64,000 nt of DNA from positions 20,963,501-21,027,500 of the forward strand of contig CM072335.1 in the NCBI GenBank assembly GCA_036874045.1, read 5' to 3'. The position numbers and the translations under genes are program-made. A model generated the notes under the pieces. It saw only the letters and a list, made by a program, of their open reading frames with translations. It was not told the DNA's origin and made no database searches. Of this stretch, positions 1 to 11,261 are shown one piece after another (position 1 is the first letter of the stretch; each line of letters opens with the position of its first letter). This DNA comes from Cymodocea nodosa (lineage: Eukaryota; Streptophyta; Magnoliopsida; Alismatales; Cymodoceaceae).

Positions 1-763
1 TCCAGAAATATATAGGTTAATTCAGGAGGTAAAGGTTTTAATTCTAAATGCTGCCCATCAGAAGCTAGAGCTCCTAATTGAACATCATCATTTTTTAAAT
101 TAATTTCTTCCTGATCTCCTTCTATATTTATGCTTTCACTTTCTTCTAAAGTTTCAGAATTGATTTGCCTATTTAATTCTTCTTGAATCACATCATCTAA
201 CATATCTCATTCATCCTCTAAAAAGTCTATGGTATGTAAGGACATTTCTAACTCCTCAACCTTTCTAGTTTGAAAATATTTAATTGAGTATCCTGATTAC
301 CATATGCTAACTTCATTACTCCAGTTTTACAATTTATAACAACCCCTGATGTTGCTAAAAATGGCCTTCCCAAAATTAAAGATGTATCACTATTTTTATG
401 CTTAATTTGTTGGGAATCCAAAATTACAATATCAATAGGATATATAAAATTCTTGATTTTAATTAAGACATCCTCTATTTTTCCTCTAGGGTATCTTATA
501 CTTCTATCAGCTAATTGAATAACCGTACTAGTAGGAGTTAAGCCTTCTAATCCTAAGGATGCAAATATATCAATTGGCATAACATTTATACCTGCACCTA
601 AGTCTATTATGGTTCTTTCTAGAATGATATTTCCTATGGTGCATGATATAACAGGGATTCCAAGATCAGATAACTTTTTAGGAATTTGTGGCAGAAATAG
701 GTAACTACTTTGCTCAGCTAAAAAGACCTTTCTAAGAACTTTTCGCTCTCTTTTCTTAGTACA
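1..763 (-). pseudogene. Element A protease and start of RT linker
   Basis: Retropepsin-like aspartic protease of a gypsy polyprotein, which would cut Gag-Pol. The active site reads I-I-D-L-G-A-G-I-N with the catalytic Asp codon at 602-604; DLG in place of DTG is usual for this lineage. Downstream come the conserved 'RYPRGKIEDVL' strand (about 470-510) and 'LILGRPFLAT' (about 350-380), the flap and core of the fold. A stop follows near 247, then an acidic linker continues to the window edge. The domain is joined in frame to the gag linker through a TAG at 764, probably a former Trp codon. Copies in C and D show the same order. Confidence 0.8.
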
Positions 764-1816
764 CTAATCCTTTAGAAATTTAGCACAAGGTGGCATATGC
801 TGCAATAGATCTAACAAAGGAATGTTAACTTGTACTTTTTCAAAAATTTCTCTAATTTTTTCTTGTTTTTCAGGAATTGTTTGTTGTAATCTTTCAGGAT
901 AAGGTGCTAAAGATTTTGATTTCAAAGACTCTTTTTCTTTCAGTTGATTTGTTTGATCATTTTTAGCTTCAATTGCAAATTTAGATTGTTCTTCAGTGAT
1001 TTCTAGATTTTCAGTTATTACATTTTCATTATCATTTTGATTTTTACTCTTGTCCACCTTCATATCATTTTCATTTTGAGTTCTTGGTGGTATATCAGTT
1101 TCAGATCTTAATGTTACACATACATCTTCCAAATTATCGTTACTTTCATGATGTTTTTGTATATCATTTTCGTGATTATGATCTTCAATTGTTTTTAGTT
1201 TTAAAGTGCATTCTTTAAATTCTCTTACATTTGTGTTTTCTGTTTGTTGTATATTTTGCAAGTTGTGCAGGTTTATAACATTATAATTTTCATTGTCCTG
1301 TTGTAAAACTTGTATTTTCATTGCATTTTTGTCTAATGCTTTTAATTTTGTTTCCAGATCATCTAATTTCATTGCATTCAATTTTTGATCAATTTTCTTT
1401 ATGGCTTTTTCAGTTTCATAAATTATATCCTGTTTAGGTTCTGAATATGCCTCCTTATAGTTTAATTGGTTGACTTCTTATTGTTGACACACAAAGTATT
1501 CCAATTTGTCCAGATTTTGCTCTATACTATGCTCTAGTCTGTCATAGCTATCCCAAACTTTAGTGTCTCTCATCATATTACACATTCTATACTGACCATC
1601 AGTTGGGTAAACTATAGGATTCTCATACTCGGCTCTATTATATTGAGGATAATTCATTTGTTGTTCATGGGATCTAACAATCTGTAAATGTCTCAATTTC
1701 AAACAATCAGAAATGTCGTGTCCTTCAGAATTGCAGAATTCACATATGCTAATTAAAGGTTTCAGAAATCTTTGAGCATAAGCATATGCTATATTCTCAA
1801 TTACAGAAGAAAACAC
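764..1816 (-). pseudogene. Element A gag: CCHC knuckle plus linker
   Basis: The frame begins about 100 bp inside the PBS. A zinc knuckle of the form C-X2-C-X4-H-X4-C (CEFCNSEGHDISDC) lies near 1700-1745, followed by a charged, Asn/Glu/Lys-rich, probably coiled-coil linker, a 'VTLRS' motif near 1105, and the 'PYPERLQQ...PPCAKFLKD' segment that precedes protease in Athila-like Gag. One TAA at about 1478 splits it. The capsid-type Gag domain that normally lies upstream of the knuckle is missing, as in copies B, C and D. Nucleic-acid binding is the expected role of the knuckle. Confidence 0.75.
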
Positions 1817-1862
1817 ACAACTCTAGCTATTAAAATAAAACAGCTCTAACAGTTGCTTATAT

Positions 1863-1916
1863 TAATTCAATTCAATTCAATTTACTTCGACTCAATTCAA
1901 TTCAATTCAATTCAAT
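1863..1916. repeat. (ATTCA)n pentanucleotide repeat
   Basis: About ten units of a TTCAA/ATTCA pentamer, interrupted once near 1885, lie immediately inside the PBS of element A. The other gypsy copies have non-repetitive leader here, so the expansion is private to A. Confidence 0.8.
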
Positions 1917-1934
1917 TCCTCGGCAATGGCGCCA
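1917..1934 (-). other. Primer-binding site of element A (tRNA-Asp type)
   Basis: On the minus strand the 18 nt read TGGCGCCATTGCCGAGGA, nearly complementary to the 3' end of plant tRNA-Asp (recalled end CCCCGGCAACGGCGCCA). A 7 nt spacer separates it from the LTR. The same site recurs in B, C and D, and it fixes the LTR at 1942-3793 as the 5' LTR. Confidence 0.8.
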
Positions 1935-1941
1935 TAAAACT

Positions 1942-3793
1942 TGTTCGTGTATTCCCAACACTACACTAGAAAAACTTGGATTTTTTACTTCTATTTTTAC
2001 TTAGTTAATTTATCTTTATGCCTATTCTTTCTTTTAGAAGTAAACAAACAACCTTTAATACAATTTAGATATTAATTCCAATTTGTACTTTAACTGCAAG
2101 TGCATAGTGTCTATTGTATTAGTGTGCAAGTACAGGTCGATCCCACAGGGAATTGCTGACAAATTTAGGAAATGTTTGATTGTGAACAATTCAAATTTAT
2201 ATTCAATAAGCACTCCGTTGAGTTACAGTGAACTCAACGGACTAAGTTCGTTGAGTTATGGATAATTCAACGGACTATCCTCATGGACTTAAGTTAACTC
2301 CACGAGCCTATCTCTTCTTTATAATACTGCTATTTACAGAGGAATTCGGCCAACCATTGGGCGATCCACAGATTGTAAATAACATCAATTAAGCTTTTTA
2401 ATGCTAGTTAACATTGGATTTATCATTAAGCAATACTAACATTGAGATGATTCAAACAGTAACCATTGAAATCTTTAAGTTGTTTTGTACGAACCAATTT
2501 CAATAAATTGTAAAATTAAAACTAACATAAAACAATCATAAAACTGATACAAATAACATTAATCACGATACAACACAAACAATACAACACTCAAATACAA
2601 CATACAAACAAAGATAAGTTGTTTTTGGTATTTTTGTTTTGATGAAATGGGCGAAAGGTGAAATATAAAGTAATCTCACTTGACAATAAATACTTCCGAC
2701 ACTACTTGCAATGCGATTACACCATTGAAAATTTAACCACTTACAATTCTGTCTCCTCTCCCTATAGAATCGCGAGTCCAGAATAGCAAGATGATCTCCT
2801 CTTCAGCATACATGCATCAACCCGAAGCCAAGGCTAAAAGCTTTACGATCTCTTGAAATATGAGTCGGCGCTTGGTGAAAATGTCTTCCCTTCCCACGAC
2901 GCGATCACTCCTCATAGTGGTTGTCAGGCACTGTGTTTGGCTCGGAATTGACCCGACATCAGGCAAGTATCCTCACAGACCTCCGATGATTAGTGAATAT
3001 GGTGGTGATACGATGGTTGGTGTGATACTTCGGAGAATCGCCGATACTATCTGCAGAAAGCTCGATGCTCCTCCTCTGTATACACTGGCCGTCCATCGAT
3101 CACACTCTTTCTTTTTTTCTTCTTTTCTTTTATATTTCTTTAGTGGTAACTGCTTCTGCTTGAATGATCGGTTGGATTTCCTTCCTTCAGATCAACGACG
3201 ATGATTTCTTTCTCCCTGCGCGATTGAATTCCTGCGTGATACGTGCGAATGTGGTTTTTCCTTCCAACTGTCTGTTCCTGCAACCGCTACAGTGGCATAT
3301 TAGAAAATATATAGTCCGTGGAGTTACATATAACTCAACAGACTTCCTTCGTTGATTTAACTATAAAACACGTGCATAAGTAACAACTTAAGTTTATAAC
3401 GCTAACGTAACGCGTTGCCTTAGTGTTCAATATAGCAACTCAATGCGTACAGTTATGCTAACTTAACGAGTTATAACTTAAGTAAATCTACTAGATCTCG
3501 ACACGTGTCAACAGCAGTTTAAACATAAAATAACATTTCGAAGAGTTATAGGTATAACTATCTGATGCTCAGATGCATTTTCGGATACTTAAGAATTTCA
3601 CAGCATGCAATTTACCGATAGTTCATAAATGTACTAAATTAATATTAATTCCCCAAAATTAAGCAAATTCTTCAATTAAAGCATATAATAGTGCAATTAT
3701 AACATAATGGCTTAATTCTCATATGATAAGCTAAATATTATGCAATTAACCATCATTTAACCGTTAATAATATGCACTTTTTCATTCTAAACA
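1942..3793 (-). repeat. 5' LTR of gypsy element A
   Basis: It is bounded by TG (plus strand 1942) next to the PBS spacer and ...CTAAACA at 3793, that is TGTTTAG on the minus strand. It aligns by eye with LTRs B, C, D and E. Landmarks are a conserved box around 2130-2156 (GTCGATCCCACAGG on plus) near the U5 end, palindromic GTTGAGTTA/TAACTCAAC units near 2215-2300, a TATA-like AATATAAAAG on minus near 3126-3142, and a U3 block (about 3366-3470) shared with the LTR at 20070. No host gene lies inside. Confidence 0.85.
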
Positions 3794-4710
3794 GGGTGTT
3801 AATGATTGTGATTTAAAAGTTTCTTTTTCTTTCATTTCATTTGTTTGATCATTTTTAGTCTCATCTTTTCAGATTTTTCTTCAGTGATTTCTACGTTTTC
3901 AGATATTATATTTTCATTATCATTTTGATTTTTGTTCTTATCCACCTTCATATTACTTTCTTGTTGAATTGTTGGTGGTATATCAATTCCAGATCTTAAT
4001 GTTATACATACATCTTCCAACTTTTCATTACTTTCATGATGTTTTTGTATTTCATTTTTGCGATTATGATCTTCAACTATTTTTAGTTTTAAACTACATT
4101 CTTTAAATTCTATTGCATTGGTATTTTCTTTTTTCTATATGTCTTGCAAATTATGCAAATCTGTAACATTAAAGTTTTCATTTGTATTTTCCTATTGCAT
4201 AACTTGTAATTTCATTGTATATTTATCCAATGCTTTTAATTTTCTTTCCAAATCATCTAATCTTATTGCATTCAATTTTTAATCGATTTTCATTATAGTT
4301 TTTTCAGTTTTGTATATAATATCAATTTTAGGTTCTGAATATGCTTCCTTATAGTTTATTTGGTTGACTTCTTGTTGCTAACACATGTATTATTCTAGTT
4401 TGTCCATGTTTTGCTCTAAGCTACGCTCCAGTCTATTATACCTATCCCAAACTTCTATGTCTCTCAACATATTACACATTCTAAACTGACCATCAGTTGG
4501 GTAAATTACAGGATTCTCATACTCAGCTCTATTATATTGAATATAACTCATTTGTTGTTCATGTGATCTAACCATCTGCAACCGTCTCAGTTTCAAATAA
4601 TCAGAGATATCATGACCTTCCAAATTGCAGAATTCACATATGCTAACTACAGGTTTCAGAAATCTTTGAGCATAAGCATATGTCATATTATCAATTATAG
4701 AATAAAACAC
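3794..4710 (-). pseudogene. Element B gag fragment (CCHC plus linker)
   Basis: CCHC knuckle CEFCNLEGHDISDY near 4590-4640; the last Cys has become Tyr, so zinc binding is damaged. It continues with the same 'YPTDGQFRMCNMLRD' segment, the coiled-coil-like linker, and 'ITLRSGIDIPP' near 3960-4010. Several stops (for example near 4280 and 4380) interrupt it. It ends at 3794 where LTR A begins. As in the sister copies, nothing resembling a capsid domain lies between the PBS and the knuckle. Confidence 0.75.
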
Positions 4711-4767
4711 ACAACACTCCTCCTGCTATTAAAACAAAACAGCACTCACAGTTGCTTAGCTTCTCAA

Positions 4768-4785
4768 TCCTTGGCAACGGCGCTA
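4768..4785 (-). other. Primer-binding site of element B
   Basis: Minus strand reads TAGCGCCGTTGCCAAGGA, a decayed tRNA-Asp-type site, followed on plus by the 7 nt spacer GAAAACT and then LTR B. Confidence 0.8.
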
Positions 4786-4792
4786 GAAAACT

Positions 4793-6776
4793 TATTCTTA
4801 ATGTGAAAGGTTAAATCATAAAACTTGTATTGGTTTGTCTTTATGCCTTTATCAATAATTACTTTTAGAAGTAAAGAAACAACTTTTCACACAAATTAGA
4901 TATTAATTCCAATTTGTATTTTAACTGCAAGTGCACAGTGTATATTGTATTTGTGTGCAAGTACAGGTCGATCCCACAGAGATTGAGTAGGAATTGTATA
5001 CTATTTCAATTTTTATATTAGAGTTTATGTGTTCAGTTAAGCACTCCGTTGAGTTACAATTAACACAACGGACTAAGTTCGTGGAGTTATGGTTAACTCA
5101 ACGGACTAACCTCGTTGACTTATCCACAAGCCTATCTTTCTAGTTAAATACTGCTATTTACAGTGGAATTCGGCCAACCGTTGGGTAGTTCCATAGATTG
5201 TAAATAACATCAATTAAACTCTTCAATGTTAGTTAATATTAGATTTATCATTAAGCAATACTAACATTCAGATATTTCAAATAATAACCATTAAAATCTT
5301 TAAGTATCTGAAACGAATCAATTTCAGTAAATTGTAAAACTAATTTCTATTTTTTGAATCAAACAAACATAAAACATTCACAATACTAATAATGATAACA
5401 TTAATCATGATACAAAACAAACAATACAACACTTTAATACTAAACGTAAACATAGATAATTTGTTGTTTTTGGTATTTTTGTTTTGATATGTTCTTGAAG
5501 ATGAATGAAAGGTGAAATGTAAAAATCTCTATCGATAGTAAAAACTTTCGTCACTACATGCAATGCGATTACACGACTGAAAACTTAATCACTTACAATC
5601 CTGTCTCCTCTTCCTATAGAATCGCGAATCCAAAATTGTAAGATGATCTCCTCTTCAGCATATTGGCATCAACCTGAAACCAAGGCTAAAAGCTTTACAA
5701 TCTCCTGAGATATGAGTCGGTGCTTGGTGAAAATGACTTCCCTTCCTGCAACACGATCACTCCTTACAGTGGTTGTCAAGCACCATGTTTGGCTCGGAAT
5801 CGACCTGACATCAGGAAAGTATCATCGCAGACCTCCGATGGTTGGTGATTATGGTGGTGGTGTGGAGCTTCAGGGAACTTTTGACACTGCCTATAGTTAG
5901 CACGGTTCTCCACCTCTATACACACACTTTCTTCGTCTTTTTCTTCTTCTTTTATATTTCTTTCCGTAGTAATTGCTTCTACTTAAATGATCGATTGGAT
6001 TTCTTTCATTCATATCAACGATGGTGATTTCTTCTCCATTCCACGAGTGAATTCCTACATGATACGTGTAACCATGGTTTTCCTTCAAATGTCCTGTTTC
6101 TATAACTACTATAGTGGCATATTAGAAAATAAATGGTCTGTGGAGTTACAGAAAACTCAACAAACTTACTTCGTTGATTTAACTATAAAACACGTGCAAT
6201 AAAGAAATAAGCCATTAACATAACGCGTTACCTTAATGCGTATTCATGTAACTCAACGTGTATAGTTATGCTAACTTAACGAGTTAAACATGTGCATCTC
6301 ACGTGACATAATAAAACATTTAAATTCAACACGTGCATAATTCTAACTTAACGAGTTCAGATATTTCAGATACTTGCAAACCTTTAACTATCTGATGCCC
6401 AGATGCATTTCAGATAGTTAGTAGATAACTTACTGAAAATCCACTTAAGTCATGCAATATGGTTTCAACACGTGTATTCCAGGAAATAATAAAATATTCT
6501 TTAAGCATTTAAAACTTAACTGTCTGGTACATTAAACATAACTCTCCGAAATAACAAAAAATTCAGATACTTAAGAATTAAAAGATCTGTAATTCACTAA
6601 CAGTTCAGAAATGTACTAAATTAACGCTAATTCCCTAAAATTATGTAGATTCCTTCGTTAAAGCATATAATAGTGCAATTATAACATAATAGCTTAATTC
6701 TTATATGATAAGCTAAATATTATGCAATTAACCATTATTTAATTGTTAATATTATGCACATTTTTCATTCTAAACA
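4793..6776 (-). repeat. 5' LTR of gypsy element B
   Basis: Aligns along its length with LTR A. The inner end has decayed from TG to TA, and the outer end reads CTAAACA. It has the GTCGATCCCACAG box near 4965-4985, palindromic GTTGAGTTA units near 5045-5125, a TATA-like element on minus near 5949-5962, and the shared U3 block at about 6187-6361. The U3 block carries CACGTG-type G-boxes and AACTCGTTAAGTTAG on minus. Confidence 0.85.
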
Positions 6777-6779
6777 AGG

Positions 6780-7931
6780 TCTAACTTCTATTGATTCCTT
6801 CTATCTAGGGGTATATTTCTATTCATATTTTGATTTTGAATGGCAACATTTCCAAATACATGATCTAGACGATTGTTTAATTGTTGAATTATCTTTTCTA
6901 ACTTCTCTATTCTAGATCCTTATTCAATTAATGCTTCATAACTTATATTTTTGTCATTTATATTTTCTCCTCCTTGGAAATTGTTGTTTCTCCAAGATAG
7001 GTTCGGGTGATTTCTCCAATTAGGGTTCTAAGAATTTCCAAAGTTGTCTTTTTGGTTTCTAGCACAAATAATATCTAAGTCATTAATGCCTACATTCTTT
7101 TCTGCTAGCTTTTGATTTAATGATAACTCCTCAATTTTTTTTGTTAATTTAGTTAATTTAACTTCAAACATAGTGCTTGAATCTATTTTGTGCATTCCCC
7201 TTGGCAATAATCTTTTATCTGTAATAGCTTCAACCGAGTTTTCCTACTGAGTAGTTCTTTTTGCAAAATTTTCTAAGTATGCCCATGCTTCTTCACTACA
7301 TAGTTTTAAAAATCCATTTTGACAAGTAAATTCTAATAAAGATTTAGTTGAAACATCTATGCCTTCATAAATTATAGCTATTAATTATGCTTTACTCATT
7401 GCATGATGTGGACATTGAATTAGTAAATCTTTCAAAATATTTCTAGAATGATTCTCCCTATTTTTTCCTACACATTAATATTTCATTTTTCTTTTTAATC
7501 GTTTGATGTGTTGGATAATATTTGTCCAAAAAAATAGAGTAAAATTCAATCCTTGTAGAAATTGAATCAAGCGACAAAGTATATAACCATCTCTTAGCTA
7601 TGTCTTTTAAAGCAAAAGGAATATATCTAAGTTTAATAGCATCAATACTCATGTTCGGCATTTTCATCATTTGACAAACTTTGTTAAATTCTCTAAAGAA
7701 ATAATAAGCATCTTCTATTTCTAATCCATGAAAGTGTGGCAATTAACTAATATAATTAGATTTCAATTCAAACCTATCTCCCTTAAAGTTTGGCAATTGA
7801 ATATATGAAGGTTCATCAACTAGTTTAGGATACAAAATTTCCCCTAATGGTTTTTCTAATAGAGTAGCTATATCTTCATTCTCTTTTAAAGAAAGGTTAA
7901 CTACACCCCTAAGGATTTCATTAAAGTCCAA
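6780..7931 (-). pseudogene. Gypsy element G: Gag with capsid domain
   Basis: Retrotransposon Gag of the Athila type. From 7931 the frame runs through an N-terminal segment, then (after one stop at 7743) 'LPHFHGLEIEDAYYFFREF', 'IPFALKDIAKRWLYTL' and 'FLDKYYPTHQT' (7460-7742), the hallmarks of the retrotrans_gag capsid-like domain. Further on, 'FLKLCSEEAWAYLENFA' and 'NWRNHPNLSWRNNN' (about 6965-7035) match the conserved C-terminal Gag motif. A heptad-like segment follows and is cut at about 6780 by LTR B. No PBS or LTR could be recognised directly upstream, so the element's own start is unresolved. It differs from copies A-D in retaining the capsid domain. Confidence 0.8.
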
Positions 7932-9077
7932 TTCAAAAAATATTTCAATACATCTCTATGTTGAATAATCTTATGTAGGTGTTCTTACTAATCATTTAGT
8001 GTTAGGAGAACGAATCCATGTGCTCATAAACTCTTAACATAAAGTAAAAATAGTAGAAGATTAATTACATACTAGTCTGAGGCTTTGTTTTCAGTAAATA
8101 GTTGTTGACAGATGAAGTTGAATAAGCTACTTCTCCTTTTAGTTCCCTAACGAATTTTCTTTTCTTTCCTCAAGTACTGGTAACTAGTAAATAACATTCT
8201 GTTCTATATTTATAATGCACGCCCATAAGGCAAATGAATCTCGTTGCAATAACGTGTCTTATAACGTGTAGTATGGTTCCTATTTTTATGGATACGTGTT
8301 CCACTTCTAATTTCAAATTACAGTAACTACTAAACCTACGAAGTTTCATTCCTAGCTAAAAGAATAACTATTCAGCTTAATCCATGAACTAACCTCATTG
8401 AGTTACATTTAATTCAATGGACTAGCCTCGGTTACTATTTCTAACTCAATGAACTAATCTCGTTGAGTTACAGCTAACTCAATGAACTAGCTTCGTTGCC
8501 TATTTGCTAACTCCATAGACTAACTTCGTTGAGTTACAGATAACTCAACGAAGTGACCTTATATTTTATTATGGACGTTGTGGAGTTCAGGTTAACTCAA
8601 TGGACTTACTTCATTGAGTTAACACTTAGCAAATTTTCCTAAACTTATTCCTCATATTAACTTCTATATTTATTCTCCTACATTTTATCAACTTAAATAA
8701 AGTTAAATACATTTCATTAATGCAGTGTTCTAATTTAAACTCATTTAAATCTGAACATTATATGCATATTTAACTTATAGTTCATTTCCTATTATGCAAA
8801 ATTTACATTTTATTTTTCAGCATGCAGATATATTCAGACATTATCCAATCATCGTGCATTTAGCCATGTTATTAATAAAATTTGTAAAACTTTTAAACAG
8901 TCTTGCACATCTTTAAACAGCTATATAATATTCAATTCAATACAATTCTCAATTATATCATTTATTCACAGACATTAATTCAGAAACATCTGAAGTTCAA
9001 ACATTCATATATATAAATAGTTTACATTTATATATAATCAGACATTTTTTTTAGTATAAGTAGATGAACAATACATT
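7932..9077. other. Non-coding stretch with palindromic GTTGAGTTA array
   Basis: No convincing coding frame. Between about 8385 and 8625 there are repeated units of the form GTTGAGTTA...TAACTCAA(C/T) separated by 10-20 bp, each able to form a short hairpin. The same unit is found inside gypsy LTRs A-E and at 11405-11575. The stretch may be a decayed LTR or leader of element G, but no TG...CA ends, PBS or PPT were found to prove this. Confidence 0.45.
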
Positions 9078-11261
9078 TTAATCTTTCTTCCTAAGTTTAT
9101 CTACTTCCTTCTAGAGCTTTTCTAATGGTTGTTCTAATTGATTTATATGTTCTATAGCTCCTATAATGCTTCCAAAAGGTTCAATCAACTCAGCAGCAAC
9201 ATAATTTCTGTATTCTTTTACTGAAATAGTTTTAGATCTTATCATTTTAGACGTCCATTTCGTGAAATCGATACTATCCACCATTAGTAGTGGAATCAGA
9301 TCTCCATAAAATAATTTCTTCTTTACTACTATCAGTTTGGAGATACTTTGTACCAATTAACTTGAATTCTGTTCACAACTACATATGTGGCCCACTTGAC
9401 AAATTGACTAAGTTCAATGTCATGGCCTTGTCTTTGATAAACAGTTTTTACTAGTATGGTTGCAACCATGTATGCCTTTCCATTTAAGTACTTCAGTCTA
9501 TTCAGTAATGGAACACTAAGGTCGATGGCTATGCACTATTTAATTTCTTGTTTAGCCCATTCCACTACAATTGTTTCTTCCAAAATTTCAATTCCTTCAT
9601 TTCTCAATCTGAAGATATTGTGGAGAAGTTCTAGTGTTATCAATACATTAGCTTGCTCCTTCTCTCAAATTGGCATAAAAATAGGGCACTAGATTTTCAT
9701 ATACAGCATGCCCTCTCTATTGAGAAATAAATGTCAATAGACATTGGAACTCAAATAAGTCCTTAATTTCCTACATACCGTCCCAGTTTACTAGTCTACT
9801 GTATATAATTTCATAACCTCTAATCTCTTGATATTTAGTCATTGCTTCTTGACTCCAAAAATATACTTCATTTAGAACTTGCTGTAGTGAAAGGTCAAGA
9901 ATTTGAATTTGTTCCTCTACTAGGGTTTGTTCTTGAATTTCTTCTTCAATTTGTTGAACTTGAGCTTGTTGGAAATGATCTGAAGATTCCTGCAATTCAG
10001 TTCCTCTTTCTATCTATGGTGGAGAGCCAGCAGAACTCTCCACTCTTTCTTCTTGAATTCTCTCAAAAATTTGCTTAAGAGTCTCTCCCTCTTTAGTGGA
10101 ATTTGTCGAGTCTTTTCCTTTTTGTTTAGTAGGTTCTTATTCAATTTCTTCTCTTTCTTCTTCCTCCTGATTACCAATCTGCATTGTCACTGTTCTTTCT
10201 AATTCTGTGGTAGATTGAGATGGAGTCATGGGCAAATCAGCTTCTACCCTAACTTCAGTTTCTTCTATTTGTACAGGTTGCAGACTAATTTCAACTTGTT
10301 TTCCTTCTCCTGTTTGCTCTTGCTGCTATTGCTCCTACTCCTCTTCTAATTTAGATAATAAATCTACAAAAATGGGCTCTTTATGCCCTATTGTAGACAT
10401 TATAGGTTCAAGTTTAATATCTACGTAAGCTTCAAGCACTATCTCTTTTCCTTTTCTTCTTCTAAACAATTGTGTCTGATCTTCCTTTGCTTCTTCTTCT
10501 TCTTACACTAAGTCAACAAAACTAGGCTCTCCAAGCCCTCGAGCCATAGGTACTAACTCTTCCTGTTTTACTATTTCTATAATTACTAGTCTCGAAGGAC
10601 CAACTTCAGTTTCTTTTACAACCATTGATCTAGCTACTTCTTGATGTTCTACTTTAATTTTATATTAGGCCCTTAATTTTTCTTCAACCCGCTTTTTCTT
10701 TATGGCATCATACAGAATATGTGTCTTGGCCATAGCCATTTCTTCATTATCTCCTTGGTCTTTTGCTGTTTTAACCAAGCTAGCAAACTCCTTGTCTTCT
10801 TCAATTCTTGGCCAAGAAAATGTTACTCGTGGTAATGGTTTTGTTGGTGGAACTAAAGGTCCTACTTGTTCTACTACTGCAACCGGCATTTCTGCTATTG
10901 GTTTTTCATCTGCTTTCTTTTGTTGCTCTTAGATTTCGCACCGGGTATGTCCAGCAATATGTCTTATAAACCATAGTCATGACTTGCACCAAATTAACTC
11001 TAGGGCAACCTCGTTGTTTGGTCTAATTTTTCTTTCTCTATTTACAACTACTTCTATTGCTACTTTAATCCTCATTTCCACAATTTGAGGTATTCTAATA
11101 TCTAAATCAACCAAAACTTTTCTCTAGTAGAAGATATCAAATTCTACCTTTTCTAGTTCTTTTGCCCGTGTTGTGTTCTTGATCTTTTGTCTTGTATGTC
11201 ATTCCTCTAACTATTTGAGAAATCTTATAGTGTCAATTGCCTCCTAGAACTCTGGCATCAT
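9078..11261 (-). pseudogene. Extra ORF copy 1 (acidic, plant-transposon-protein-like)
   Basis: From an ATG at 11261 one minus-strand frame runs about 700 codons with roughly a dozen stops, mostly TAG. Order: N-terminal helical, Arg/Lys-rich part (about 11000-11250); a long Glu/Gln-rich acidic middle (9780-10900); a globular domain (9360-9790) with 'DLFEFQ', 'YENLVPYFYANLRE', 'RLRNEGIEILEE', 'AYMVATILVKTVYQR' and 'YVVVNRIQVNWY'; then 'KLFYGDLIPLLM' (9285-9320) and a tail. The globular part resembles the plant-specific 'putative plant transposon protein' family (recalled, not searched). Copies 2 (18818) and 3 (52130) share order and motifs. It lies downstream of and in the same sense as the integrase of gypsy C, so it may be that element's 3' ORF. 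Function unknown. Confidence 0.65.

Larger units (their letters stand above)
1..3793 (-). mobile_element. Ty3/gypsy element A, 5' part
   Basis: Reading on the minus strand the order is LTR (3793 to 1942), PBS (1934-1917), gag with a CCHC knuckle, a coiled-coil-like linker, a retropepsin-like domain, and the start of the linker to reverse transcriptase, which runs off the left edge. The order and the motifs place it in the Athila/Tat side of plant Ty3/gypsy (family knowledge). The right end of its LTR joins directly to interior sequence of element B at 3793/3794, so A appears to be inserted in B. The reading frame is nearly continuous, with isolated stops. Confidence 0.85.
3794..6776 (-). mobile_element. 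Ty3/gypsy element B, 5' part
   Basis: A second copy of the A family: LTR 4793-6776, PBS 4768-4785, and gag interior down to 3794, where it is cut by the outer end of LTR A in the linker before protease. Its own LTR end at 6776 joins gag sequence of a third gypsy element (G), so the order of insertion is probably B into G, then A into B. The rest of B would lie left of the window. Confidence 0.8.

Noticed and set aside
2860-3204. Plus-strand ORF with 'VKM' and 'VVVRHCVWLGIDPTSGKYPH', conserved at 5712-5900, 17613-17801 and 45064-45252
   Set aside because: It lies antisense inside the gypsy LTRs and is conserved only because the LTRs are homologous. Lengths and ends vary between copies, and there is no family resemblance.
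4793-6776. LTR B as the 3' LTR of gypsy C
   Set aside because: LTR B is followed by its own PBS and gag, and no polypurine tract precedes its TGTTTAG end, so it is a 5' LTR of another copy.
7932-9077. LTR of gypsy element G
   Set aside because: Palindromes like those in LTRs are present, but no second copy, PBS, PPT or clear TG...CA ends were found.
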